Source: Chimonanthus salicifolius (lineage: Eukaryota; Streptophyta; Magnoliopsida; Laurales; Calycanthaceae). Taken from it: a DNA stretch of 64,000 nt. The notes beneath the pieces are model-generated. The model saw nothing but the letters and a program-made list of their open reading frames with translations. It did not search any database and was not told where the DNA came from. A program made the position numbers and the translations under genes. This document shows positions 33,025 to 44,757 of this stretch, piece after piece (position 1 is the stretch's first letter; every line of letters begins with the position of its first letter). The stretch spans positions 20,541,302 to 20,605,301 of the forward strand of contig CM023534.1 in the NCBI GenBank assembly GCA_013350335.1, written 5' to 3'.

Positions 33025-34267
33025 CTGAATTTAATCACTGTAAGTTAAGCTCAATTTTATTTTGAATTCAAAATTCAAAATTGAAATATTGAATTTACTT
33101 AGGAAATTTGCAGCTTTAATTATAATGAACTAAGCAATCCTACCCAAAAAAGCTAAAGCAATGTCATATCGAATTAGAACAAAAAATTAAGAAAATGATA
33201 TATTACCCAATAAATTATAATTGACCTTCTTAATTTTATGATAAAATTTCAATCCGGTAAATCAATATAATTTCCCTTAATAATGAGGAATGAACAAGTC
33301 GAGTCATTCAAAAACCCGTCTGAGTTAAAAATTTGGTGTGACCTGTGGTTCAACCCGGTTTCAATAATCCAACAATGACCCGTCAAATCTTAAAACCCTT
33401 TAAAAAAAAAAAAACTCGATTGTACCAGAAGAAAAACTCCATCAAGTCTACATTCATGTTATGCTACTGTTTTCTTGAATTTCATACTGTAGATGGGTGG
33501 AAGAAAAAAAAAAAGGTAGAGAGAGGCGACTTCATTATGCAGATGGACCGAAGAAAAGGAAAAAAAACATAAAGAGGGGCGGCTAGGGTTTTTGTTTTAG
33601 AGAGAGGGGCAGAAGAAAGGAGCATTTTTAAGTGTTGACTAAGGAGCGTTTTTTAGTGTTGACGAGAATGGGGTTTTCACGAGCACTCGTGAGTTACTCA
33701 AAAACCTTACATGAGCAAGGCGTTTTTAATATTTTAGAGGGTTTAATATTTTCTCATAATTTCATTCATTCTATTATAAATATAAATAAATAAATGGAAT
33801 ACATGGGAGGCAAAAAATTCAACCAAATAAAATGTAGTTATCAAGATTAGTTAAATGGGAAAATTCCATTTATTTTAAAGGTTTTTTATTTGATGTAAAT
33901 TTAAATGGGAAAATTCCATTTATTTTAAAGGTTTTTTATTTGATGTAAATTTATAAATTAGGTGATTCAAATAAAAAAGTATTTATATTTCTATTTGTTA
34001 TTTATTTATAATTTCATAATAATATTATGAGATTGTAATAAATTATATAATTTAGAATTGTGGTATTTGAGTAGGTTTATTTTTCAATTCAAACTCGACT
34101 TGAGACTCGTCGAACTCGTTATAAATGAATTAATATAACATTCTATCTGAGTGTCTCCGATTTAAATATTTGATATAACATCCTATTAAAGCGACTCACG
34201 CTAAATTTTAGAGCATGATATTTAAAAAAAACACAACAACCAATCAACTTTCAATCTAGTTTAGCTA
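33025..34267. other. AT-rich flank
   Basis: No gene was found. 33290-33380 (AACCCGTCTGAG, GGTTCAACCCGG) faintly resembles the subterminal repeats of the hAT at 25218-29987 and may be an old hAT end. A perfect 50-bp tandem duplication lies at 33851-33950. Confidence 0.5.
33851..33950. repeat. Perfect 50-bp tandem duplication
   Basis: Bases 33851-33900 and 33901-33950 are identical, beginning TTAAATGGGAAAATTCC. No terminal features of a transposon are seen. Confidence 0.97.
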
Positions 34268-34276
34268 TTATATATA

Positions 34277-35306
34277 GGAAGCCCATATAGATACTCGGAA
34301 AATCTTTCCCTACACACCCATTTTCCAAAACTGTACAAAAATTACCATTTTGCCCTTCCACTTAAAAACGCCGCATCCTCTGAATGGGTGATCCACCGAA
34401 TGAAGACGAATTCAAAAATTCTTTCGGACGAATTCAAAAATTCATTCGAACGAATGGGCTTTGAAGTGAGATTTTTAAACGAGGTCGTTTCTTGACCGAT
34501 TTCTACAAACAATGTATCAAAATTCATCTACTCTGAATTTTATGAACTCCAAGACTAATTTTAAGTGAAAAGGGTATATAATTTTGGGCTTAAAAAATCG
34601 TACTCAAAGAATTAAAAGGAAAGTTCCTTAATTCTTTGGGTACGATTTTTTAAGCCCAAAACTATACCATTTTTACTTAAAATCAGTCTTGGAGTTCATA
34701 AAATTCAGATTAGATGAATTTTAATACCTTTTTTGTAGAAATCAATGGAGAAACTGACCTCGTTTGAAAATCCCATTCTACAGTCCACTTCCTTCGAACG
34801 AAGGAATTCATTCGTTCGAATGAAGTGGGTTGTGGAGTGAGATCTTCAAAAGAGGCCGTTTTTCGACCGATTTCTAAAAAAAAAAAGTAGTCAAAATTCA
34901 TTACTCTTAATTTTATGAACTCCAAGATTGATTTTAAATGAAAAGGGTATAGTTTTAGACTTAAAAAATCGTACCCAAAGAATTAAGAGGGAAGTTCCTT
35001 AATTTTTTGGATACAATTTTTTAAGCCCAAAATTATACCCTTTGCACTTAAAATGAGTCCCAAAGTTCATAAAATTAAAAGTAGATGGATTTTGATACCT
35101 TGTTTGTAGAAATTGGTCGAGAAACGGCTTTATTTGAAAATCTCACTTCGCTGCCCATTTGTTCGAACGAATTTTTGAATTCGTCCGAACAAATCACCCG
35201 TTGAGGATGCGGCGTTTTTAGGTGGAAGGGCAAAAGGATAATTTCTGTCCAATTTTGGAAAACGGGTGTGCAGGCAAAGATTTCTCGGGTGTCTGTATGG
35301 ACTCCC
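34277..35306. mobile_element. Mutator-like foldback element, 1030 bp
   Basis: The left end GGAAGCCCATATAGATACTC and the complement of the right end GGGAGTCCATACAGACACCC start terminal inverted repeats of more than 100 bp. The 9-bp direct repeat TTATATATA flanks it (34268-34276 and 35307-35315). A long inverted repeat with a 9-bp duplication suggests a MULE-derived MITE. Inside are two further inverted pairs centred near 34620 and 35000, giving an arm order A-A'-A-A' with shared strings such as GTACGATTTTTTAAGCCC. No coding sequence. Confidence 0.87.
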
Positions 35307-36256
35307 TTATATATATTATTACATTTGTTGTTGAGAGTTCTTCCTTAGTGCTAGAACACGATTGACCCAGGAGAGGGGGGGGGGGGGGTGTGAATAAGTC
35401 AATCTTAAAAATGTTGGTCCCTTTAAAATTTCATGATTGATTAATTAGAGTGCAGCAGATACTTCAATCAAGAAATTGACTCTAACACCACAAACAAAAG
35501 GACACAAGATATAGAGTGGTTCGGTTAGACAACCTACATCCACTGTTAGGACTAGCTCAACCTTGAGCTATCCCCAAATTTACTAAGTGGGGACTTACAC
35601 ACTCATAATTAGAGAAGAAATTTCTCCTCACTCAATTGGCTGGGAATTTCACCCACCACATGTAAAATAGGAATTCCACCTATTTGATTTGGCTGGGAAT
35701 TCCACTCACCACGTGTGCTAGAGACGATGCTCTAGAATTTTTATAGTAGTTCCGGAGTCGAGCCTCCTTAATCCACTTTAACAGGATAAATGTTTTAAAA
35801 CTAAATTAAAACTAATAAGCACTTGCCTTGTAGCTCTTTCTCGAAGATGTGTGCTTCTCAAAGATCCAACCAATGTGTGTCCGAGTTTAATCCCGACGCT
35901 CTGCCTTGTAGCCGTCGTTGAGCAATCACAATCTCAGGGTGACTAGGAAACTGATTCTATCCTGGTTGGTATTTTTTCTTTCCTCATTTCTTTCTCTTTC
36001 ACTAACTCAATCAATAAATTGGTTTTATATGATTCTCAGGTGTAGGCACATGAGAGTTGATCGTTCCTTAGAGTGTTTGAATTTTCTCAGTTCAAAGAAG
36101 ATGATTAAATGATCACACAACTCTCATATTTATAAAGGAGTCAATACAATTTTTCAAACTTGCCTAGTACCGACAGGTCGAGGGCACCAATGGGTTAGTG
36201 TTCATATTTATTATTGTTCAACCATGCGATTGTTGCACATTAAATGCACTCCCAAC

Positions 36257-37483
36257 CAGTGTAACAAATACCGCCGATATTTTCGTTTTTACCGTGAAAA
36301 TATCGGGAAAATAACGTTACCGCGTTAAAAACGCGATTTTATCGCGAATGCCGTTTTTATCGGAAATTTATCGTTAAAAACGCGTTTTTAACGCGAGAAA
36401 CGGTAAAATCGCGTTAAAAACGCGTTTTTACCGTTTAAATTTTTTCCTACTTACACAGTTACACTGGCTATCCCATATTCGCGTACACACGCGGCAGTGC
36501 TTCACGGGGCTATCCCATTCACTATCCTGTTCACGTACACACACCGCTGGACAGCAAACGGATAAAATTTAATTATTTAAATAATAAATTTATTTTAAAA
36601 CTTTAAAGTTATTTTTTAAGCAGTGTGTACTTTGAAAATTTCTCAAATTAAATATCTAGACTAATTACGATAACCTGATAAAAATACTTTTAGACTTCAA
36701 GGTCTTTTGACACTCCTAAATATTTAAAACACAGTATTTTACAAATAAGGGTATCTCTAGGGTGTGCCAAAAACACATTTAGGAGTATTAAAAGACCTTA
36801 AAGTCTTAAAGTATTTTTATCAGATTATCGTAATTAGCCCGGATATTCAATTTGAGAAATTTTAGAAATACACAGTGTCTAAAAAATAACTTTAAAGTTT
36901 TAAAGGAGATTTTATTATTTAATACACTATGCACATTATTTTTTAAGCACTGTGTATTTCCAAAATTTCTCAAATTGAATATCCGGACTAATTATGATAA
37001 CGTGATAAAAATACTTTAAGACTTCAAGGTCTTTGACACTCCTAAATGTGTTTTCGGCACACCCTAGGGATACCCTTATTTGTAAAATACTGTGTTTTAA
37101 ATATTTAGGAGTGTCAAAAGACCTTGAAGTCTTAAAGTATTTATCGGATTATCGTAATTAGTCTGGATATTTAATTTGATAAATTTTCAAAGTACACACT
37201 GCTAAAAAAATAACTTTAAAGTTTTAAAATAAATTTTATTATTTAAATAATTAAATTTATTTCAGGTTGTAAATTTGAAAATCCCTTTATTTGATTTAAA
37301 TTATCTCATAACGCAAACTTCAGAAAAAATCCCTTTATTATATTAATTTTTATTATTATTTTAAATATTTATATTTTCCGCTGAGATTTTCCCGTTAAAT
37401 TCCCGTTAAAAACCCGAGAATTTGAAAATATCCCGTTATTAACGGTTGCCGTTAATATCCCGAGAACGGTATTGGTGACTATG
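36257..37483. mobile_element. Non-autonomous hAT element (CAGTGTAACAAATAC family), 1227 bp
   Basis: The left end CAGTGTAACAAATACCG and complement of the right end CATAGTCACCAATACCG are flanked by a perfect 8-bp duplication CTCCCAAC (36249-36256 and 37484-37491). The left subterminal region is made of GTTAAAAACGCG repeats. The related element at 57960-59548 has the same ends. No transposase. Confidence 0.94.
36560..37266. repeat. Nested A-A'-A-A' foldback inside the hAT element
   Basis: Four arms alternate in orientation. Each contains AACTTTAAAGTTTTAAAA or its near complement, GACTTCAAGGTCTTT and TTTAGGAGT. Axes lie near 36745, 36930 and 37085. The outermost arms begin AAATTTAATTATTTAAATAA and end with its complement. 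No clear target duplication was found, so it may be a separate foldback insertion or an internal rearrangement. Confidence 0.75.
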
Positions 37484-38515
37484 CTCCCAACAACATAATT
37501 AATTCCCGGTCGACAGGTCGGTGTCACCGATGGGTCGACAGTCACGACACCGAGAGGTCGGTCCATACGAGGGTCTCGATCTAGGGAAACACCATTCAGA
37601 CAGAGTTTCATGTCTCGAAACTTGCTTGGCCAGAACGATCTGTCGCTCTTTACTGAAGGGTCGATCCTGGTGCTCTCGATCGGTCTTGAAATACCCAGAT
37701 GTATGTTTTCTCGAGAGCCCACTTGAGTTTAAAGTCCAGAACTCAAAGGTTTTTCATCGACGAGTCATTAACCATGAGTAGTCGCTAGGTTCATCACCGA
37801 GGGGTCAGTGCATACGAGATTCTCGATCAGAGGGATACCGAGAATGACAGTTCAATGTTCCAAAACCTTTGTCAATCTGGCCGACCAGTTTATGACCACG
37901 ATGGATCGATCCTGTCTCCATGGAGGGGTCGGTGAGAACGACTAGTCGAGCTGAAAGTGAATTTAATTCATATTTCCAAGTTTGCTCCCAATTCACTGTC
38001 AAGCTTCCTCTCTAGGCTTTTATGATTTTTATCTTTTGTTCAACTAAGCCTAGGAATGGTCCTCCTAAGGTGTGGGTATCACCTAAAGTCATTTATGACC
38101 ACATACCTATTTTTTGTGATTGCCATAACGATGAGTTTCAATTTGGTGGAGCATGATCTTCTTTCTTAATCACGTTGAGTTCTTCAAACTTCTAGCAAGT
38201 GCTTCTTCCCAAGTCATGGAATTGACAAACTTAGGGACTCGGCAAAGCCGAGGGCACTAACAGTTGTATCCTTTTTTTTAATTGTTATAAGGCGTTTCAT
38301 AAAAAAATAATGTTGGACTAAAATTAGATATAATAAGATAGATCAAAATTTGAATTTAAAATTATATTTTTAGTCACTTGATTACTTGTAAAAGTCATAT
38401 TTTTTTAAAAAAAATAGTTTTTACTTAAAATTTTATTTCAACTTATCAATGAAACAAAACTTAATGAATTAATACTATTTATAATATTTTATTTATAGAA
38501 AGGGTTTGACCAGGT

Positions 38516-38607
38516 TTGACTACAGGGTCAACCCGGTTGAACCTTATTTAACCCACTCTCTCTAAAAGACGGGTCGCTCGACAGGCCGTATTTTAAAACA
38601 TTAGGTT
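38516..38607 (-). mobile_element. Terminal fragment of a second hAT of the 25218 family
   Basis: The minus strand reads AATGTTTTAAAATACGGCC, CGAGCGACCCGTCTT and AATAAGGTTCAACCGGGTTG, nearly the left terminus of the 4770-bp hAT. The partner end was not found with confidence. Confidence 0.7.
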
Positions 38608-39696
38608 GTTTAATTAATCTCTCTCCATTGGAAACACTATAAATACATGGGTCTAGATACAGAGAAAATTTGACTAGAGCCAAGGGCTGAACCAGTGCAT
38701 TGAAATAGGAGAAGAGAATATCGAGAGGAGAAGTGTTGAATTCAAATTTCAGGTTGGCATTTTTTAATTTATGTATTGTAATTATTGAATTTTCAATTCA
38801 CATCCTTCTATTGTAATTCTGAATTTTTTCCCATTAATGAAATAAATTTGAGACAGTTGTTTAGACTATTAGTTGTTCCTGTTTACAAATTTTATTTATG
38901 AATGTTTGAATTTTAATTTTAATTTTTTTATGGATGTATGTTGAAGATTTAGTCTAAAGATTTCTCAAAATTAAACATTGTGATTTTAGGAGAAATTGAA
39001 CTTGATTCTTTTATTCTATGACTTTGTAGGGTATTTGAAATAATTAGACATGAAATTTCAAGTTGAAATTTGATTTAACCTAAGGTTTAATTTGATTAAC
39101 TTTTGTTTAATGAAACTCTTATTATTTCTTCTAATATTAATTTTAAATGGAAGACATGAAATAAATTTTGTATATTAATGTGAGTTCCATAGTCTACGTC
39201 ACGAATTTATTTTGCTCAGAGTGTGGGATATTATGCTAGCTTGAGAACTTGACTCTGTCCAACTGTAAATATGTATATATTCTTGTTCTTTCATTTTTTT
39301 TTTTCATTTATTCAATTCATTCAAATTCTTTGGAACTAGATTGTAAATATTTTTTTTTCTTCATAATTAATTGGTTTTAAGTTAAGTTGAGATTGTTTAA
39401 TTTCTCTCCACCATTTTACTTAAACTTTGAACGTATTAACTTTAGATCTCATGTTTAATTAATTTCCATTTTGTTGAATTAAGCACATAACTCTATGATT
39501 TTAGAAAATTAGATCTCATGTTTAAGAATTAATTCCATAATTTTATTTTCTTTGATTACATCATTCTAAATGGTGCCAATTTTATTTTTATACATATATT
39601 TTGTTGATTTCCCTTGGGTTCGACCTCGCACTCAATCGCTATACTATTTAATGGTTAGTGCGGTTGCGAGTACATTTAAGACACAACACAATGCTT
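38608..39696. other. AT-rich stretch with TATA box, possible old LTR
   Basis: A TATA-like CTATAAATA lies near 38638, followed by AT-rich DNA. Near 39610-39690 the string GGGTTCGACCTCGCACTC and then TAAGACACAACA resembles the 3' end of LTRs of some plant Gypsy elements. No coding frame is supported. Confidence 0.35.
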
Positions 39697-39752
39697 CACA
39701 CGAGTCATGGATTTGACAAACAAGGGACTCGGCAAGTTGGGGCACTAACATG
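39697..39752 (-). mobile_element. LTR start fragment of the gag-only family, antisense
   Basis: The complement reads TGTTAGTGCCCCAACTTGCC and GAGTCCC, then the TCAAATCCATGACTCG part. Only the first 60 or so bases of the LTR are present. Confidence 0.6.
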
Positions 39753-40646
39753 TATGATGGCATGGTGATAGAGATTAATGCATGGTAGGCATGATATTCT
39801 CATATTCATGGGATTGTGTATAAGAATGTCTATTTCATGATTTTGTCATGATGGCCACTTGGTGCATCAAGTGGATAGTTGTGTATTCCTCACTTTGGTG
39901 GGATGGCCACTTCGGTGGAAGTTGTATTCATCACTTAGGTGGAATGCCACTTTAGTGGAAGTTGTATATTGTTCACTTCGGTGGGATGGCTACCAAGTAA
40001 TAGTAGATGTGTTTGTGGAGACTGGTGCATTGAGCATTTAGCATTTTGCATTGATATTGAGCTTTACATACTCATATTCATGGGTTTGGGACATGGAAGT
40101 GTGTATTCTGTGATTTTGTCATGATGGCCATTTGGTGCATCAAGTGGAAGGTTGTGTATTCCCCACTTGTGACAAAATCATGATGCCTATTGCTTGGTGG
40201 AAGGTTGTGTATTCCTCATTTCGATGGGATAGCCACTTCGATACAAGTGTGCATTCCTCACATCGGTGGGACGACCACCAAGTAATAGTAGATGTGGTTG
40301 TGGAGATGGTTGCATTGAGTACTGAGCATTTAGCATTGGCATCGAGTATTAAAGCATAGTAATGAATTATTATTGAAGTTATTGTGCTTTGTTTATTTTT
40401 GAAAGATATGGAACGTGAAGGATAAATGTATCATGTGTATATATGTATGTGTTATTGTTTTCTTCACTAGGCTTAGAGCTAATACCCTTTACATTGTAGG
40501 GAACATAATTGATTTAGGCATTGATGAAAATCAAGAACAGAACTAGAGGACAATAAACTACTTAGAAACAAATTAGTGTTATTTGTTTAAATAGATTTAT
40601 CCGCACTTTTATATACGTTTACAGTTTGTTTTTATAGTTTGAAACT
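39753..40646 (+). mobile_element. Gypsy-type LTR remnant with internal duplication
   Basis: About 273 bp are duplicated: TTTTGTCATGATGGCCA...CCAAGTAATAGTAGATGTG at 39841-40010 and again at 40114-40300. The later part (TTCTTCACTAGGCTTAGAGCTAATACC near 40460) resembles the TTCACTGGGCTAGTTAGCTC block inside the LTRs at 41226-43899 and 51753-54575. Confidence 0.45.
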
Positions 40647-41225
40647 TGTTAGTGCCCCGGCTTTGCCGAATCCCTATGTTTGTCAATTCCATGACTCGAG
40701 AAGAACCACTTGCTAGAAGCTTGAAGACTGAAGGTGATTAAGAATGAAGATCATGTTCCACTGGATTAAAGGTCATCGTTATGGCAATCACAAAACAGGT
40801 ATTTGGTCATAGATGAATTTAGGTGGTACCCATACCTTAGGAGGACCATTCCTAGGCTTAGTTGAACAAATGGTAAAATCATAAAAAGCCTAGAGAGGAA
40901 AGTTGATAGTGAATTGGAATAGAATTAAGTTCACTGTCAGTTTGACCAGTCATTCTCACTGACCCCTTCGGTGGAGACAAGATCAACCAATTGTGGTCAT
41001 AGACTGGTCGGCCAGATTGATAGAGGCTCTGGATCATAGAACTGTCATTTTAGGTAAGCATCTGATTGAGTGTCTCGTATGCACCGACCCCTTGGTGATG
41101 AACTTAACGACCCCTCGTGGTCAACGACCCGTCGATTAAAAACTTGTGAATTCTGGTCTTTGAACTCAAGTGGGCTCTCGAGAAAACAAACATCTCGGTA
41201 TTTCAAGACCGATCAAGAGTACCCG
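40647..41225 (+). mobile_element. 5' LTR of the gag-only Copia-like array (LTR 1, left part)
   Basis: It starts TGTTAGTGCCCCGGCTTTGCC and runs parallel to 60541-61130, through TCTCACTGACCCCTTCGG and CTCGAGAAAACAAAC. It is cut at 41226 by the Gypsy LTR. Confidence 0.88.
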
Positions 41226-43899
41226 TGTAATACCCTGACCCAGATTAGGTGTAGTTTAGCTTAATAATCTTGTTTGATGGGTTAATCTCAAGGATTACAG
41301 TTAGACTTTGTGAAAAGCCCAGGTGTGGCCCAATCTGAGCTCGAAAGCTCAGTGATCCAGCTCGTCCAGCTGGAGGGGTAAAATGGTAATTTACCGCTTA
41401 TAGTTATTATTTTATAAATTATGTTGTTATGTGATTATTATTGGTTGATAATATTCTCCTTAGTCAAGGATTTGTATTTCTGATTTTAAAATAATTTTAT
41501 TTTTAGAAAATAGTATTTAAAATCGCTAGTCAAAATCCCGAAAGGGAGTAGTAATTATTTTAAATGATTTTGGAGATGAGATAAATTTCGAAACTAGCAT
41601 TTTATGTTAGACCATTTTAAGTATGGTCTAGTTATTCTTCGAACCCCAAAAATGAGGTCTCTAAGTTGTTTTTTTTTTAACATTTGTTTAATTAAGTAAA
41701 CAATGTTAAATTGTGATTTTTGTTTAAATATTTGGTTTTTAGTAAGTTTTAAATCTCCAAATTTTTATGGTGATTAGAGTTTTTAAAATCCAACTTATCT
41801 GCAAGGTTGGATTAAGTTTTTGAGTTCTCAAAATCATGTTTTAGTTAAAAATTGGTTTTTTATCAAAACCGGGACCTAATTGCAAAAGGGAAAATTTTGA
41901 AGGACTGATCTGCAACCGAACATACCGAACAGTTGTAACACTGTTCGGGACTTCGGCATGGGCTTCATGCAGAAGCATGTAGTGGCCATCCCGCCTCCAT
42001 CTACTGATGAAATTTCTATAAATTGATCTCTTTGATCAGCTGATTTCCTCCCTCCAAACTTCACCTTCTCTCTTAGTCTTTGCTCTTTGGTTTCCAGCTG
42101 ATCACCCTCTCTGTTTTCCCAGTTTGAGTCAACCATAAGCCTTAAAGGAAAGATTTTCAAAAGTCAGATTTTTAGCCTAGGAACTCAAGTGAAGGTAACC
42201 ACTGTGTTCCTCTCTCAATTTCAGTCGGTTTAGAATCAAGAAAAACCAGTTTTGGCCTTGATTTGATTAAGAAAAACCAGTTTGAAGTTTAAGAAAAACC
42301 ATGGGTTCTGTTGTACCTGTGAGCTTTCAGTGTTAAAATCCAGTGGCTTGCTGAGCTTCAAAGCTCCAAACCTCTCCCTTTGGAAAGAGGACTCCCAGAG
42401 GAGTCCATCGGACTGGCTAGATGTGGAAACCGAATCCGGGAAACCCATTGTTTCTGGATTCGCATTTCATACAGTGTCTGCTGGTGCAGACAGTGAGGAA
42501 AACGATTTCTGACGGTCCGAGAGTCGATTTTCGGATGGTCCGAGCCCTTTGGACGGTCCGGAAGGACCCTCGGACGTTCGAGCTTCACCCGAAGCCCAGA
42601 AGCGCCCGAGGCTAGCCAGACTCGCCAGGATGTTCCGAGCCTCTAGAGCTTCACCCGAAGCCCAGAAGACAATATGAGTTTTGGACTGAGCACCCTATTA
42701 TTATATCTTGTGGATTATTGTAAATTAAAAAGGATAGAAACCAAGTAGGAGACTCAATTTCATGTACCTTAGATATTTTTGGGAAAACAAATATAATGTC
42801 AAAATAATACTTGTATGTATATGAATGCTATGTATATTGACTGTGCACTTATTTGTTGTTGAACAGAGACCGCGATACCACACAGTTACGGTGAGGGAAC
42901 TTAACTTTGCAGTAAGATGTAAACAGGATTTTATTGAGATGAGTCTTGAGCAATGAGTGGTTTCAGATTTGATGAACCCACCCATGTGCTTAGATATGAT
43001 GCACTGTTGTAAGAAGTGCTATGTGAAATGCTTATGATGTTGATCATACGTGATATGTAATACTGCTTTCATGTGCCCTTGACTATTGAACCAATATCGG
43101 CCATATGTGAGGTGGTTTATGTCTACTGGAACATGGGTGTCGATAATTGCTGACTTGAGGGTGTCAGTATCGGCTATGGGAGAGCCGGAGATGCAATTGC
43201 AAGGATGTATTTTGACCTGTGTCGAGACTTAATACAATGGTCTTAACGTAGTCGGTAGGCGTTATGTTGGATGACAGCAGTAATGGAAAGATGATGATGA
43301 GATGATGGAAATAATGATGAGATTTTACTTCATATTGTGAATTATTATCAAGCATGAGATATTATTGCAACTGTTGATTATTTACTGACCTGTTGTTTAC
43401 TTAAAACTGTACTGTTATCTTTTCTTCACTGGGCTAGTTAGCTCACCCCACTCACCTTTCAGGAGATGAACCCGAGGAGGAGAACCCTCTATTTGAAGCT
43501 TAGGGTGGATAAGCTGCGGCGTTGTTTTGGGATTCCCATTGAGGGGAACCCTTATCTTTGCTTTCTGGTTCTTGGAACCATTTTCTTTTGTAAAGTACCG
43601 GGTGTGGTACTTGATTTGTTTAAATGTGATGTATTAAGATTACTATGCTTCTGCAGTTACTCTGATGATGTCTAATGATAATTCAATGGTTGGAATTATG
43701 TGATCATGTTTGCGTTTTTTATTTTATATCTATTGTTGGGTAGACTTATGGTATATGTTTGAGTCCACATAATGAGATCATGTGTGACCTTTGGGCCTAA
43801 CCGTTGATCCGGCCCAGTTAGAATGCTTGTGTTAGTTTAATTTTCTTTTAAAAAAAATCAGTCGCGTTCTGGGCCCACCCTTCGGGTCGGGGCGTGACA
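41226..43899 (+). mobile_element. Gypsy-type 5' LTR, 2674 bp
   Basis: It starts TGTAATACCCTGACCC and ends GGTCGGGGCGTGACA, as in plant chromovirus-type (Tekay/Del-like) LTRs. It contains a block TTCACTGGGCTAGTTAGCTC near 43426 and a TATA-like TCTATAAATTGATC near 42015. It is followed at once by the primer-binding site. No matching 3' LTR exists in the window, because the element breaks off at about 46015. Confidence 0.9.
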
Positions 43900-43902
43900 G
43901 CT

Positions 43903-43914
43903 TGGTATCAGAGC
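43903..43914 (+). promoter_or_regulatory. Primer-binding site of the Gypsy element
   Basis: TGGTATCAGAGC, the complement of the plant initiator tRNA-Met 3' end, lies three bases after the LTR end CA. Confidence 0.93.
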
Positions 43915-44019
43915 TTCAGTTCAAACTCTAGGACTGTGATGGGTTACAACCTAGTTAGACTTGTTTTTGACTTGGTATTGCAATTGTTTTTGACATTTTC
44001 TTATTTTTGTGATGCAGAC

Positions 44020-44530
44020 ATGTCAAGCAATGTAGAGTACTCTGAGTTGTGGGACAGGGGGACTCCTAGCTGCCCGATTGACCTGCTTTCTTCTGATTCG
44101 AGTGTTCCAAACTTCGTCAATGAAGTTGCACCTAATGAGGAAGTGGAAGTAGATTCGCCCGAGTACCATGTTGGGGCCGTTCCTGAAGAGGAAGTGGGAG
44201 ATGTCCCAAACCTAGAAGAATCTGTAGGGGAGATAGGCTCGCCTGAGTATACTCCGGCTATTCCGCCTTTGGATAACTATTCGGACTATATGTGCAAATT
44301 ATGCAATCAGGAGGGGCACAATTGTACTTATTGCCCCTATCCAATTGATGTCATCTGCCCTGTTTGCAGACTTCGCGGGCATGGAGAGCGCAAGGACTAA
44401 TTGTCCCTATGTTGGGGGACCAGGGATCATACCCTGTTTGACCTGTAGAGTGTTCGGGCATAAGTCGGCGACTTGTCCGGACAACTTCTTTTATTTTGGT
44501 GATGATGCAGGATCTTCTTCGGAAGATTAG
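44020..44530 (+). pseudogene. Gypsy leader ORF with CCHC zinc-knuckle motifs
   Basis: From the ATG at 44020 an acidic, Ser/Pro/Glu-rich protein runs about 90 residues and then shows CKLCNQEGHNCTYC (CX2CX4HX4C) and CPVCRLRGHGERKD. A frameshift near 44395 is needed to reach NCPYVGG and a further CLTCRVFGHKSATC before a stop at about 44528. This small ORF lies between the primer-binding site and the main gag, which has its own zinc knuckles. Its role is unknown to me. Nucleic-acid binding is inferred from the CCHC motifs. Confidence 0.65.
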
Positions 44531-44757
44531 GTTAGAGTGTGTCGGGGGATCGGGAAGATTTTGTTTTGTAAGGGTTAAATTTTGTTTTGTTGTTTTGAAG
44601 GGTTTTCATACCCTACTAACCCTTATAATTGAAATGCGTTTGAATGATTTCTAATGAATTCTGCAAACTTGTGTGATTTGTCTTGAATCTCTTAAAATGG
44701 TTAAATGATATTTACAAGTGTAAATAACATATGTCGAGACCCAACGCTCACTCTAAC

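Larger units (their letters stand above)
35332..38262 (-). mobile_element. Solo LTR of the gag-only Copia-like family, antisense
   Basis: On the minus strand it starts TGTTAGTGCCCTCGGC and ends AGAACTCTCA, flanked by the 5-bp duplication GTTGT (35327-35331 and 38263-38267). It is homologous to 46760-48455 and 60541-62454. About 1.7 kb remain after subtracting the hAT element nested at 36257-37483. A G14 run (35375-35388) lies near its 3' end. The minus-strand TATA-like CTTTATAAATATGAG (about 36125-36139) is in the position expected for the LTR promoter. Confidence 0.93.

Noticed and set aside
33290..33380. Possible left end of a second full hAT (partner of 38516-38607)
   Set aside because: The similarity is weak and no matching 8-bp duplication could be found, so only the right-hand fragment is annotated as hAT.
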